Below are positions 27,906 through 37,665 of a stretch of DNA of 64,000 bases, in pieces. The stretch is taken from contig CAZEIH010000017.1 of assembly GCA_964512095.1 (NCBI GenBank), forward strand, positions 1 through 64,000. The letters are read 5' to 3'. Below the pieces are notes generated by a model, which was not told the origin of the DNA, ran no database searches, and worked only from the letters and a program-made list of their open reading frames with translations. Position 1 is the stretch's first letter. Every line of letters begins with the position of its first letter. The DNA is from DTU013 sp964512095 (GTDB lineage Bacteria > Bacillota > Clostridia > Acetivibrionales > DTU013). Both the position numbers and the translations under genes were made by a program.

Positions 27906-28664
27906 CTAGATACCCCGCTCACCATCAAAAGTAATAGCCTCATTATTAGAAATACCATACTTCCCTCTTTTCCTACCTCTGCCTTCGTTGTTATAGTAAT
28001 CGTATTGGTAATAGTAAGAATTTCCACTGGCATGCTTATCCAACCTATTGAGTACAACCCCCAGAATATTGGCATTCACCTTGTCAAGAAGCTCCTTTGC
28101 ACGCTTAAGTCCGGCTGCCTCAACATGCCCGGAATGCGCAACCAGTATCGTACCATCTACATAGGTAGATATGATTGCAGCATCAGTCACTCGCCCAACT
28201 GGAGGTGCGTCCATTATGACAATATCATAATCCTTTACCACCTCCTGCATAAATTGCTTCATTGTATTAGAAGATAGCAGCTCAGACGGATTCGGCGGAA
28301 TTGTACCACAGGGCAGTATATCCAACTTCGGAACAGCACACTTACTCAAGCATTTCCTCAAGCTGTCATGTGCAACCAATAAATTGGTAAGCCCCAAACT
28401 GCTTTTAAGAGAGAATATTCTATGAATCCTGGGCTTTCGCATATCGGAATCAATTAGCAGCACACTATTATCAGCTTGTGCGAAGGTGACTGCAATATTT
28501 ACCGCTGTAGTCGTCTTTCCTTCCATGGGACCAGAACTAGTCACAACAATAGTCTTCAGCTGCTTATCTACACTTGAGTACTGAATATTTGTCCTCAGTA
28601 CTCTATATGCTTCAGCAACGGGAGACTTGGGATTGGAATAAGCCACGACAATATTATCCTGCAT
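27906..28664 (-). CDS. cpsD: bacterial tyrosine kinase CpsD/CapB (BY-kinase)
   Basis: 252 residues. The Walker A loop is GPMEGKTTTAVN (about 45), Walker A' is VLLIDSDMRKP (about 72-82) and Walker B is DIVIMDAPP (about 150). A tyrosine-rich C-terminal cluster (SYYYQYDYYNN, about 220-230) is the usual autophosphorylation tail. The kinase works with the membrane modulator encoded just upstream. The ATG at 28664 is favoured because GGAGG is eight bases upstream; it begins two bases after the stop of the modulator gene, so the two are translationally coupled. Confidence 0.94.
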   Translation of the reverse strand: MQDNIVVAYSNPKSPVAEAYRVLRTNIQYSSVDKQLKTIVVTSSGPMEGKTTTAVNIAVTFAQADNSVLLIDSDMRKPRIHRIFSLKSSLGLTNLLVAHDSLRKCLSKCAVPKLDILPCGTIPPNPSELLSSNTMKQFMQEVVKDYDIVIMDAPPVGRVTDAAIISTYVDGTILVAHSGHVEAAGLKRAKELLDKVNANILGVVLNRLDKHASGNSYYYQYDYYNNEGRGRKRGKYGISNNEAITFDGERGI

Positions 28665-28666
28665 AT

Positions 28667-29347
28667 TCAAGCCCTCCTTCCTATTTTCTGAAATGCCGGT
28701 ATCGCACCGATAACTGACAGCTCGACATGTCTTTGCACATCATCGGGAGTCTTGATGGTATCATCAAGAAATGCAATCAAAAATATTATGCCAACCCCAA
28801 TTACCAGCCCAATAATAATTCCTAGTAAATAATTCATCTGCTTATTGGGGGACACAGGATACATGGGCATCTCAGCCTTATCTATAATCTGAACATTTTC
28901 AATTTGCATTATCTCCTTGACCTTACTTTGAAATACCTCAGCAACCTTATTTGTTATATCCATAGCCATCTGGGGATTCACGTCACTAACTGATATTTCA
29001 ATCACTCTGGTCATATCTCTTTGATTAACGCTAACTCTGTTGGACATTGCTCTCGCACTGGTTTTAAGTCCAAGCTCATCAATAACCACATAGGCTACCC
29101 GCCTGCTTTTTGCTATCTCTCGATAATCCAGTATAAGATTGGAGCCCAGGTTCAGGTCTGCCGTCTGAACCCCTACTGCATCAGTGTTTTTGCCAACGTA
29201 TAATGTAGTGCTTGCAGAGTACATCTCAGTGGTATAATAGTTTGTCCAAATATAAGACGCTACTCCTGTTAAGGTAATGCAAATTATAACAATCCACCAT
29301 TTCCTCAGCAGTATTTTGAAAATATCCCTAACACTAATTTCAACCAT
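28667..29347 (-). CDS. cpsC: polysaccharide co-polymerase/BY-kinase modulator (Wzz/CpsC family)
   Basis: 226 residues. Two membrane spans bracket an extracellular domain: the first is at about 18-36 (KWWIVIICITLTGVASYIW), the second at about 172-195 (YLLGIIIGLVIGVGIIFLI), with a Pro-rich PMYPVSPNK just before it. This is the Wzz layout; in Firmicutes the cytoplasmic tail activates the separate kinase CpsD. The ATG at 29347 is preferred because GGAGG is five bases upstream; an in-frame ATG at 29359 overlaps that site. Confidence 0.92.
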   Translation of the reverse strand: MVEISVRDIFKILLRKWWIVIICITLTGVASYIWTNYYTTEMYSASTTLYVGKNTDAVGVQTADLNLGSNLILDYREIAKSRRVAYVVIDELGLKTSARAMSNRVSVNQRDMTRVIEISVSDVNPQMAMDITNKVAEVFQSKVKEIMQIENVQIIDKAEMPMYPVSPNKQMNYLLGIIIGLVIGVGIIFLIAFLDDTIKTPDDVQRHVELSVIGAIPAFQKIGRRA

Positions 29348-29414
29348 TTTATCCTCCATAATTTGCTAAAGATGACATAAAAATTATAACATCTTGAAAC
29401 ATATTGTCAACTAG

Positions 29415-30617
29415 TCATTTCCTTTTAATATCCAACCATTTAAAAAGTCTAACATACTCATCAACGCCTTTGGCATCCGGCATTTTGTCAGAGAATCCCA
29501 TATCCTTCCTTGCCACATTATTTACTATTCTATGTAGCCAGGCAACAGGAAGCAGTAATTTATATTTGCGAGCATAGGAGTAGGCATCTGACAGACTCTC
29601 TGAAGGGGGGAAAATGTAGGTCAATCTCGAAACCCTTCCACCACCACTATATGGGCTTATATACCTTGCCAATGCGCGGTATGATGCAGACCTGCTATCC
29701 TTGCCTCCAAATACGCCGGAGCTAAAAATAGCACTAATCATATTGTCTATATACTCTCTATCCTTAGAATATTTCCCGACTATATCCTGAGGGATATCTA
29801 AATTAAAAAACTCATAGCAGATAAACAGCACAACTTCAACAAACTTTCCAATTCCATAACCATAAGCTCTATCAAACAAATACTTCCAATCGATGGTTTG
29901 AGTAACCCTTCTAACAAGAAGATTCAGGTCTGACAGCTGTCTTAAGCCAAAGCCTCCCATACCGAAATGGTTTGTCATATGAACACAGCAATATATTATC
30001 TGGTTGATATCAGAAGGAACAAGGAATGATATATTATCGGCTTCAAAGAGATAATTCGACTCCCAAATCTCATTGTTAAAATCAGCAGCGGCTCTTCTTT
30101 TTTCTTCAGTAAACAATGAGAAATGCAGTTCAATAGGGATATGTCGGATATGGGCAAGGTTAATATGCTTTGCATCCTCTTTTGTTTTAACATATCCATA
30201 CCCCTCAATTACCTTCATTGCTTCTTCAAGGTATTGTTGTTTAGTCAGCAAATCGATATCACTCATTGACCGCATATCCGGTTCCGGATACAAGTACTTG
30301 TAATGCAAGCCCTTCAGCGCCATAACTGGAACGTTAGCCTTTTCAAAATCAACAAACATATTTTTGAAAACATCAAATCTCTGACTATACTGCAGCACCT
30401 GAATAATCGTGTTTTTTCCCCAGCTATCAAACAATTCCGGATTAACATCGCATCCACATTCATGTGCTTTTGAGAAAATAATGGAGTGAATCTGGTGGGC
30501 AAATGCATCCTCACATAATTGCTGCCACTCCTGTGCTCCAAGATCAATGGACACAGAATCACAGCAGCCTGTTGCTGCCGATAGCAGCCTGACCAGTGCA
30601 ATATCAACCTTATTCAT
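29415..30617 (-). CDS. nucleotidyltransferase-family protein (PF14907-like)
   Basis: 400 residues. The recognisable part is VMALKGLHYKYLYPEPDMRSMSDIDLL (about 95-122), which carries the LKG and R-x-x-x-D-I-D signature of an uncharacterised nucleotidyltransferase-fold family. The rest is helical with no known motif. The family is often found near polysaccharide genes and near PqqD/HPr-kinase-like peptide gene clusters in Clostridia; here it sits between cpsC and a beta-helix protein in the polysaccharide operon. AGGAG precedes the ATG. The substrate is unknown. Confidence 0.72.
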   Translation of the reverse strand: MNKVDIALVRLLSAATGCCDSVSIDLGAQEWQQLCEDAFAHQIHSIIFSKAHECGCDVNPELFDSWGKNTIIQVLQYSQRFDVFKNMFVDFEKANVPVMALKGLHYKYLYPEPDMRSMSDIDLLTKQQYLEEAMKVIEGYGYVKTKEDAKHINLAHIRHIPIELHFSLFTEEKRRAAADFNNEIWESNYLFEADNISFLVPSDINQIIYCCVHMTNHFGMGGFGLRQLSDLNLLVRRVTQTIDWKYLFDRAYGYGIGKFVEVVLFICYEFFNLDIPQDIVGKYSKDREYIDNMISAIFSSGVFGGKDSRSASYRALARYISPYSGGGRVSRLTYIFPPSESLSDAYSYARKYKLLLPVAWLHRIVNNVARKDMGFSDKMPDAKGVDEYVRLFKWLDIKRK

Positions 30618-30638
30618 AGCATTCTCCTGATGGAACCA

Positions 30639-32867
30639 TTAGTTATTTTGATAATTTACAGTCTCTATCTTCATCTCACAGAAATCACAATTGTAATCTG
30701 TAATAAAAAATCCCGCCTTGCCTTTATTATTAAAAAAACAAACCCTGTACATATCCTCAATCTCATTTTCACCTTCATTTATGATATCAACAAACTGCCC
30801 ATTGCCACTATTTGCAGCGCTATCCATCCCCAATCCATATGTATATGTCTTCCCTTTATCATTAACAAAGGTCACATTGGCACAATTATTCTTAGAGTCA
30901 TAGCTTAGTGTGAAAACATAGTAAAATTTATAAGTACCCTTCTGTGTTGCAATGGTATATCTTCTTTTATATGTAGTGGGTACAACAGAATCATAGCCTA
31001 TATCTAAATGTAATCCATTGTTTCCACTAGCAGTATTATTCCTATTTAACCTTAGTATTTCATTCTTTAATCCGGCACCGTATAACTGCCTTCCCTCATA
31101 AAAGGTTGGCGAATTCTGTGATTCAATTAAATTACCAGACATATATGACTTAGTAAACTTACCGCTGTAAGCCAGTCCCGAGCTTCCGCTCCCTGTATCG
31201 GTAATTGTGTTATTTAAAAAATCAAGCTTCTCTGCTACAGCGTTATAAAAAACATAACCAAGAGGAGCCGCTATTCTGTTGTTTTTCACACTAATACTTT
31301 TAATGTTTGTTGTCGCAAAACTTCTGTTATCAACAACTCTTAGTAAATTCAATACATTATCACTTTTTGAATCAATCTCAATTGTATTATCACTAATATC
31401 AATAGACTTGGTTGTATAATCATCATCCAGCCTAACTATGGCAATATTACCCGAAGCTTTTTTAGCCCTAATAGTATTACCACAAATGGCTAAATCGCTT
31501 ATTGACATACTAGATTCAGGAAATCTCAGGTCATACACATCAAATAAATTATTATTTATGGCATATGAATCAGCATGCTGAGTTAGGCTGACAAAATACA
31601 CAAACAGGTTATCCTTTAGCTGACCAACCCTTTTAGCAAAATCCTCCTCAACAATAAACTTGTTATGAGAATAATTCCTTACCAGAGGACTTCCTACTCC
31701 CCCCTTAGACTTGAGCAGTGTATTATTCGACTTATCTGGAGCAAAGCATATATTGTTTTTCCAGGTGTTATTTGTGTAATTGACCAACCGCGAACTAAGA
31801 TATGCATCATAAACGGCAAATTTCTCAAGGGTCTTCATACCTTCAACATGGTTGTTATTGTATAAAACCTCATCACCCTCATATAAAACAAAGGTATAGT
31901 ATAGCCCCGAAGATGTTTCACCCCACCATGCATCGTCACACATAACCTTATTGTTGTCTACCTTCAAATATTTTATATGCTTGTAAAGCTTATTTTCATA
32001 AGGTATACCATTGGATATGGATATAGAAAGAAATTTATACTGAAAGTTTTGAACTGAATTGTCCTTTACTTCACAATAGTCTACTGGTATATCATTAAGC
32101 AGAATAAATGAATATCGTGTATTTGACACCCTATTATTCTTAAAAACAAACTCTCCTACTCCATAGTCCATACTATCAGGGTCAATATCAGTTTTCCCAT
32201 AGTGTCTATACAATGAAATATTGCCATCAAATGAACACCCCTGTATATGGACACTATCCACCTTTGCATCAATTTTATTATCGTTATATACAATAAGAAA
32301 GGAGCTATTATTGTCGTTTCTAAACTTTACGTCCTTCAATATTATATTGCTCAAGGCAGATGTATCAAAAAGGTGAACACTATTCTCATTATCTGAAATC
32401 AGTTCCCCATTTTCTGTCCCTGTGATTTCAACCATACGCGTTGTCAATACCTCAGATGGCGTGGAGATATAGTAAGAGTCATCAATGATTATTTTATTGC
32501 TCCTATTGAGAGCTTCTATAAGTAGGTTTGCATTATCTGTCGCCTTACTCTTATCATTTGGAACAAGACCTGCATCCTTCGCAAGATATGACAAAGGCAC
32601 CAATGGAGCACTTTCATCTTTTATTATTATGTCTCCCGGACTTTCCTGTGCCTTTTGTATAATACCATCTGTCTTATCAGCTATAGTTGAACCTGCAAAA
32701 ACAAAGCCTTCATCATCAGGCTCCTCATATGTCGCTTCCCTTTCATACCCAGAAAATGCAACAGTAGGCCTGCCTTCATGTTCGCTATCATAGACAAATG
32801 TCAGAAAAATAATACTAATAGATACAATACTTAATGTTACACATTTTGCAAAAGTGTTCTGCTTCAT
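30639..32867 (-). CDS. secreted or membrane-anchored right-handed beta-helix-like protein
   Basis: 742 residues. An N-terminal hydrophobic segment (CVTLSIVSISIIFLTFV, about 9-26) acts as signal peptide or anchor. Much of the protein is a succession of short strands with Asn-rich turns (for example DNSVQNFQYKF, GNTIRAKKASGNIA, SVKNNRIAAPLGYVFYN), typical of a parallel beta-helix as in pectate-lyase-like folds. No catalytic residues can be assigned. The C-terminal 130 residues look like a beta-sandwich. By context it may bind, trim or modify the operon's acidic polysaccharide at the cell surface. GAGG is four bases before the ATG. Confidence 0.6.
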   Translation of the reverse strand: MKQNTFAKCVTLSIVSISIIFLTFVYDSEHEGRPTVAFSGYEREATYEEPDDEGFVFAGSTIADKTDGIIQKAQESPGDIIIKDESAPLVPLSYLAKDAGLVPNDKSKATDNANLLIEALNRSNKIIIDDSYYISTPSEVLTTRMVEITGTENGELISDNENSVHLFDTSALSNIILKDVKFRNDNNSSFLIVYNDNKIDAKVDSVHIQGCSFDGNISLYRHYGKTDIDPDSMDYGVGEFVFKNNRVSNTRYSFILLNDIPVDYCEVKDNSVQNFQYKFLSISISNGIPYENKLYKHIKYLKVDNNKVMCDDAWWGETSSGLYYTFVLYEGDEVLYNNNHVEGMKTLEKFAVYDAYLSSRLVNYTNNTWKNNICFAPDKSNNTLLKSKGGVGSPLVRNYSHNKFIVEEDFAKRVGQLKDNLFVYFVSLTQHADSYAINNNLFDVYDLRFPESSMSISDLAICGNTIRAKKASGNIAIVRLDDDYTTKSIDISDNTIEIDSKSDNVLNLLRVVDNRSFATTNIKSISVKNNRIAAPLGYVFYNAVAEKLDFLNNTITDTGSGSSGLAYSGKFTKSYMSGNLIESQNSPTFYEGRQLYGAGLKNEILRLNRNNTASGNNGLHLDIGYDSVVPTTYKRRYTIATQKGTYKFYYVFTLSYDSKNNCANVTFVNDKGKTYTYGLGMDSAANSGNGQFVDIINEGENEIEDMYRVCFFNNKGKAGFFITDYNCDFCEMKIETVNYQNN

Positions 32868-32883
32868 AATACCTCACCCAAAA

Positions 32884-34050
32884 TCAATCTCTACTAAATA
32901 TATCCCTGGTGTACACTTTTTCTTTTACATCAGAAATCTCTTCAGCCATTCTATTTGACACAATAATATCTGCAATCTGCTTAAATTCTTCAAAATCTCG
33001 AATAACCCGAGAATTAAAGAAGCTATCCTCTTTTAGCCAAGGCTCATAAACCACTACTTCAATGCCCTTGGCCTTTATTCTCTTCATAATGCCCTGTACA
33101 GATGAAGCTCTGAAGTTGTCGGAATTCATTTTCATTGTCAAACGATATATCCCCACAACCTTGGGCCCTCCTCTCAAAATCATATCAGCTATATGATCCT
33201 TTCTTGTCCTGTTTGAATCAACAATAGCGCAAATAAGATTATTAGGAACATCTTCATAGTTGGCCTTTAGCTGCTTTGTATCCTTTGGAAGGCAGTAGCC
33301 ACCGTAGCCAAAGGACGGGTTGTTATAATGGCAGCCTATTCTTGAATCCAGGCATACGCCTTCAATTATTTGCTTTGTATTTAATCCTCTAATCTCTGCA
33401 TAAGTATCCAGTTCATTGAAAAATGCCACTCGTAAAGCCAAATAAGTATTGGAAAATAGCTTAATAGCTTCCGCCTCGGTGGAATCTGTAAAAAGCACAG
33501 GTATATCTTCCTTTATCGCACCCTGTACCAGCAGATCCGCAAACCTTTTTGCCCTGTCCGACTGTTCACCTATTATAATCCTTGAGGGATGCAAATTATC
33601 ATAAAGAGCCTTTCCCTCCCTAAGAAACTCCGGTGAAAAAATAATATTCTCCGTTACAAACATTTCTCTGACTTTCTTTGTGTATCCCACAGGCACTGTA
33701 GACTTTATAATTATTGTTGCATCAGGATTGATGGACAGCACATTGGCAATTACCGCCTCCACACTTCTCGTATTAAAGTAATTCTTTTCAGGGTCATAGT
33801 TTGTTGGCGTTGAGATTATAACGTAATCCGCACCGTCTATGGCTTTATATGCATCTGTCGTTGCCGTAAGCCTCAACTCCTTATTTGTCAGGTACTCCTC
33901 CACCTCTGCGTCAACAATTGGTGACACCATATTGTTCACCATATCAACCTTTTGCTGAATAATATCAAAAGCAACTACATCATTATGCTGCGCAAGTAAT
34001 ATCGCATTAGATAGGCCGACATAGCCCATTCCCGCTACTGTTATCTTCAT
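32884..34050 (-). CDS. ugd: UDP-glucose 6-dehydrogenase
   Basis: 388 residues, the length of the compact Ugd type found in capsule clusters. Features are the NAD site GMGYVGLSNA (about 8-17), STPTNYD, STVPVGYT and the catalytic cysteine in FGYGGYCLPKDTKQL (about 256). It oxidises UDP-glucose to UDP-glucuronate. The start is taken at 34050 (MKITVAGMG) with a GGGAG site upstream; the in-frame start at 34068 adds six residues. It lies beside the UDP-glucuronate 4-epimerase gene, so the pair should make UDP-galacturonate. Confidence 0.93.
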   Translation of the reverse strand: MKITVAGMGYVGLSNAILLAQHNDVVAFDIIQQKVDMVNNMVSPIVDAEVEEYLTNKELRLTATTDAYKAIDGADYVIISTPTNYDPEKNYFNTRSVEAVIANVLSINPDATIIIKSTVPVGYTKKVREMFVTENIIFSPEFLREGKALYDNLHPSRIIIGEQSDRAKRFADLLVQGAIKEDIPVLFTDSTEAEAIKLFSNTYLALRVAFFNELDTYAEIRGLNTKQIIEGVCLDSRIGCHYNNPSFGYGGYCLPKDTKQLKANYEDVPNNLICAIVDSNRTRKDHIADMILRGGPKVVGIYRLTMKMNSDNFRASSVQGIMKRIKAKGIEVVVYEPWLKEDSFFNSRVIRDFEEFKQIADIIVSNRMAEEISDVKEKVYTRDIFSRD

Positions 34051-34071
34051 AACCCCACTCCCTGTCAATAT

Positions 34072-35082
34072 CTATTTTTTTCTAAAGTAATCCTTATACC
34101 ACTCAACAAATTTCCCCAAGCCGGCTTCAATACCTGTATCAGGCTTAAACCCTGCAGTTCTCTCCAAATCGGAGACATCCGCATACGTTCTAAGCACATC
34201 ACCGGGCTGCATATCCATATATACCTTTATTGCCTTCTTTCCAATTTTATCCTCCAGAACAGATATAAACTCTTCCAGTCTTACCGGCTTATTGTTTCCG
34301 ATATTATATATTCTGTATGGAGCAAAACTAGCCCCAAGCCTGCCATCCTCCTCGCTCCAATCAGGCTTCGGCTCAGGCGCCAGCGGTATAAGCCTATATA
34401 TGCCCATCACAATATCATCTATGTAAGTAAAATCTCGTTCCATGTTTCCATGGTTGAACACTTTAATGGGCTTGCCGTTTATTATTTTCTCCGTAAATGA
34501 AAAATAAGCCATATCAGGCCTTCCCCATGGTCCATAAACAGTAAAGAACCTAAGCCCTGTAGTTGGTATTCCGTACAAATGGCTGTAGGTGTGAGCCATT
34601 AATTCATTGGACTTTTTAGTGGCAGCATAGAGGCTCACCGGATGATCTACACTGTGGTCAGTGGAAAAGGGAGTAATCTTATTGCCACCGTAAACTGAGC
34701 TAGATGATGCATAAATAAGATGCTTCACAGGATAATGCCTACATGCCTCCAATATATTCATGAAGCCTACTATATTGGAATCAATATATGCATAGGGATT
34801 AATAATGCTATATCTAACACCGGCCTGAGCTGCCAGATGTATGACACAGTCAAATTGGTTTTCAGAAAACAGACTGTCAATATCAGTCTTATCCTTTAAG
34901 TCAAATTGATGAAATTTAAAGCCATTATACTTTTCTAAATTCCTAAGACGATCCTTTTTAAGCTGTACATCATAATAATCATTCATATTGTCTATGCCAA
35001 TAACCTGATAGGTATTATCAAGTAAATAAGCTGACATATGATATCCAATGAATCCTGCACAGCCTGTAATTAATATTTTCAT
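34072..35082 (-). CDS. UDP-glucuronate 4-epimerase
   Basis: 336 residues of the extended short-chain dehydrogenase family. GCAGFIGYH forms the NAD site, GIDNMNDYYDVQLKKDRL is the characteristic stretch of UDP-glucuronate 4-epimerases, SSSSVYGG supplies the active-site serine and YAATKKSNE the Tyr/Lys pair. It epimerises UDP-glucuronate to UDP-galacturonate. Its start overlaps the flippase stop by four bases (ATGA), with GGGAG upstream, and ugd follows 21 bases later, so these genes are tightly coupled. Confidence 0.92.
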   Translation of the reverse strand: MKILITGCAGFIGYHMSAYLLDNTYQVIGIDNMNDYYDVQLKKDRLRNLEKYNGFKFHQFDLKDKTDIDSLFSENQFDCVIHLAAQAGVRYSIINPYAYIDSNIVGFMNILEACRHYPVKHLIYASSSSVYGGNKITPFSTDHSVDHPVSLYAATKKSNELMAHTYSHLYGIPTTGLRFFTVYGPWGRPDMAYFSFTEKIINGKPIKVFNHGNMERDFTYIDDIVMGIYRLIPLAPEPKPDWSEEDGRLGASFAPYRIYNIGNNKPVRLEEFISVLEDKIGKKAIKVYMDMQPGDVLRTYADVSDLERTAGFKPDTGIEAGLGKFVEWYKDYFRKK

Positions 35083-36548
35083 AAAGCTCGCTCCCTATAT
35101 AAATTCTTTACATGCCCCTTTGCAAACCTCCTAATGTCTCCTGACATCAAAAGAAGTAGCCCAAAATAGAGAATAGCCGACACAAGAATCACGCAAAAGC
35201 TCCATAACAATCCGCTTCCAATGCCTCTTAATAGATATGCGACAAAACCCATAATTATTGTAGAAATTGCTATGGGCAAAATGCCCTTAAGGGATTTCAG
35301 TAACGGTATCCCTATTACAAAATTCATTAAGATTACGTGGACTAAAACTAACTCTAGTCTTATCCATGATCGAGCATTAACCAAAGACCAGAATCCATAT
35401 TCCTTACTAATTATACAAACAGGTATCAGAACTATTAAGTGAAGCATTTGAGCTAAGAATGACAGCTTAGGCTTTCCCAAAGCCCTATATACTTCACTGC
35501 AATAGTGCCCGAATACTATTGTAATTGAACTGGTAAGAGCCCAGATACCAATTACTCCGCTGGCCTCTGCCCACTTACTTCCAAGGAGTAACTGTGTCGC
35601 CAGGTCACTAAAGATGTATACGCCTACACCAATAGGTAAAACGAACAGAGCTACATTCCTTTGCGTAGAATAATACATATCTTCAAACTGCTTTCTATCA
35701 TTCTGCAAACGAGACAATGCAGAAAACAGCACAGGCGCAGTAGAAGCCGTTATTATGGCCATGAGAGAATTAACCATTGATGTAGATGTCTTATACAATC
35801 CCAGGTAATATTCGCTCAAAGAACTACTTATTATAAATGCATCAATCCATATTGTAAACCATATGGAAATCGCCTCTATAAGTGACCACAAACTAAATGA
35901 AAGCATTTTTTTTAGTATTCCAAAATTATAAAAAATTACAGGCTTCCATTTTGATTTAATTGTAAGAATAATTGCATTTGATAACTGTGTACATATCAGA
36001 CCAATGATAAGTGACCAATAACCCATACCAAGTACAGCTAGTGGAATTGTAACAAAGATAGGTATACATACTGTAAATATCCTTGCAATAAAAAGAGTTT
36101 TAAAATCTAAATCTCTTCTATATAAAGCCATTTGGATACTTGAGAAGGATGTTAACGGAAGCTGTACACATGCAATAGATATCACATTCCCTAAGCCTGG
36201 ATTTCCGACAACTACAGCAATTGGATCTGCGAACAGTATAATTATTGCCCATAGAATCAAGGACACCAATAGATTTGACCAAAATACTACATTAGTGTAT
36301 TTAGTTTTCTCATTCTCATCAGAAAACTCACTCTGTACTAAGTACTTTTGAAAGCCTGCGTCCGTAAACATATCAGCAAAGCTTACAATCATTGTTACTG
36401 ATGCAATTACCCCGAAAGCCTCAGGTGCCAATATTCTCGCCAATACCATATTAGTTATTGGTGCTATGATTTTTGCACCAATCTCAGTAATTGCAGACCA
36501 CTTTGTTGCTAATGCAACTTTATTTCTTAGTTTTTTATCGATAGACAT
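35079..36548 (-). CDS. wzx: lipid-linked oligosaccharide flippase (Wzx/WzxC-like)
   Basis: 489 residues with about 12-14 hydrophobic segments. The N-terminal part (ATKWSAITEIGAKIIAP, ILAPEAFGVIASV) matches the Polysacc_synt_3/WzxC group in the MOP superfamily. It is expected to flip the undecaprenyl-diphosphate repeat unit to the outer leaflet. The start overlaps the CapA-like gene by 14 bases and has GGAG just upstream. The only full-length flippase candidate in the operon. Confidence 0.9.
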   Translation of the reverse strand: MSIDKKLRNKVALATKWSAITEIGAKIIAPITNMVLARILAPEAFGVIASVTMIVSFADMFTDAGFQKYLVQSEFSDENEKTKYTNVVFWSNLLVSLILWAIIILFADPIAVVVGNPGLGNVISIACVQLPLTSFSSIQMALYRRDLDFKTLFIARIFTVCIPIFVTIPLAVLGMGYWSLIIGLICTQLSNAIILTIKSKWKPVIFYNFGILKKMLSFSLWSLIEAISIWFTIWIDAFIISSSLSEYYLGLYKTSTSMVNSLMAIITASTAPVLFSALSRLQNDRKQFEDMYYSTQRNVALFVLPIGVGVYIFSDLATQLLLGSKWAEASGVIGIWALTSSITIVFGHYCSEVYRALGKPKLSFLAQMLHLIVLIPVCIISKEYGFWSLVNARSWIRLELVLVHVILMNFVIGIPLLKSLKGILPIAISTIIMGFVAYLLRGIGSGLLWSFCVILVSAILYFGLLLLMSGDIRRFAKGHVKNLYRERAL

Positions 36549-37665
36549 TAGTCTCCTTTATATATGTCAGGAACAATTCCCGATGCGCCTCACATTCAAT
36601 ATAATTTTGTATAGCTAGCAGTTGTTTATTTTTATATTTATGTCTCGAAATATAGCCCTTTAGTAATCTATTATCGATTATAGTCTTCCACTTTCCAAAA
36701 CCTGCAATATTCCTTATATAGTTTGAAAAATAACTCATAGCAAATTGGATATAATTCTGCTTGATAAATCCTTCCTGCAACATTTCACCAGAGCGTTTGA
36801 TAAATGCCTCTAAAATAGTAGAAGCTGATTTTTCATCGGCTAGCTTAATAGAATTATTAGACTTCATTATCGGAATATAATTAACAACCATGTTACGTTT
36901 TACAGACACTTTTATTAGTAATGATGTGTTCCAAAATTCATTATCATACTTGCTAAAAACAAAGTTGCCCTGTCCATAAACAATTGTTGCTCCATTGTAT
37001 TCCTCAAAGCAACCAATACAATGGCTATGTTGACAGACAACTAAATCCGCACCCTTGTCAGACATTTTTCTACAGATCCTCTGTAGGTTTGGAGAAGGAT
37101 ATCTATAGTGTTCCTTACCCCCATGGTACAAAACAATGACATAATCACATTTAGATTTTAAATCAACAATATGATCCAGGCTTTCCAAAGGATCAAAGGG
37201 ATTAGCGCCGGGTGTGTTTTCGGTAGCAATTGAGAACTCATGCTCAGCGCAATTATAAATACCGATTTTCATCTTGTCTTCAGTAAATATGTAAGGCTTA
37301 GCTGCTTCTCTCAAATTGATTCCCGCACCAATGAAGGGTATATTATGTTTTTCTAGCAGGTGCTGAGTTCTTTCCAGCCCGTCAGCTCCCTGATCTAATA
37401 TATGGTTGTTTGCTAATGCAACCAGTGATGGATTAAGGGATGCAATCCCCTTCATTGAGCTTTCCGGTGCTGCCAGGCATGGCCCATTCTTATCTATAGG
37501 CTCCAGCTCATCAGTAAGAGGAGCTTCTAAATTGAATAAACGTATATCTGCACTACTCCATATTGAATATAATTCTGAGCCTAACAATTCTTCTGTATTA
37601 GCTTTATCAAATAAGTCAAAATTTGCAGCAGTTGGGACTAGATCACCGCCAACCAGTATTTCCAT
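36535..37665 (-). CDS. CapA/PgsA-family metallophosphatase-like protein
   Basis: 376 residues of the PGA_cap family. Motifs: GGDLVPT at the N-terminus, LFNLEAPLTDE (about 47), LANNHILDQG (about 85), VLYHGGKEHYRYP (about 165) and CQHSHCIGCFEEY (about 195), which are the metal-ligand positions of the calcineurin-like fold. Members take part in poly-gamma-glutamate or polysaccharide capsule synthesis, with roles still unclear. No signal peptide is seen, so it is probably cytoplasmic, unlike PgsA. Overlaps its neighbours at both ends. Confidence 0.85.
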   Translation of the reverse strand: MEILVGGDLVPTAANFDLFDKANTEELLGSELYSIWSSADIRLFNLEAPLTDELEPIDKNGPCLAAPESSMKGIASLNPSLVALANNHILDQGADGLERTQHLLEKHNIPFIGAGINLREAAKPYIFTEDKMKIGIYNCAEHEFSIATENTPGANPFDPLESLDHIVDLKSKCDYVIVLYHGGKEHYRYPSPNLQRICRKMSDKGADLVVCQHSHCIGCFEEYNGATIVYGQGNFVFSKYDNEFWNTSLLIKVSVKRNMVVNYIPIMKSNNSIKLADEKSASTILEAFIKRSGEMLQEGFIKQNYIQFAMSYFSNYIRNIAGFGKWKTIIDNRLLKGYISRHKYKNKQLLAIQNYIECEAHRELFLTYIKETNVYR

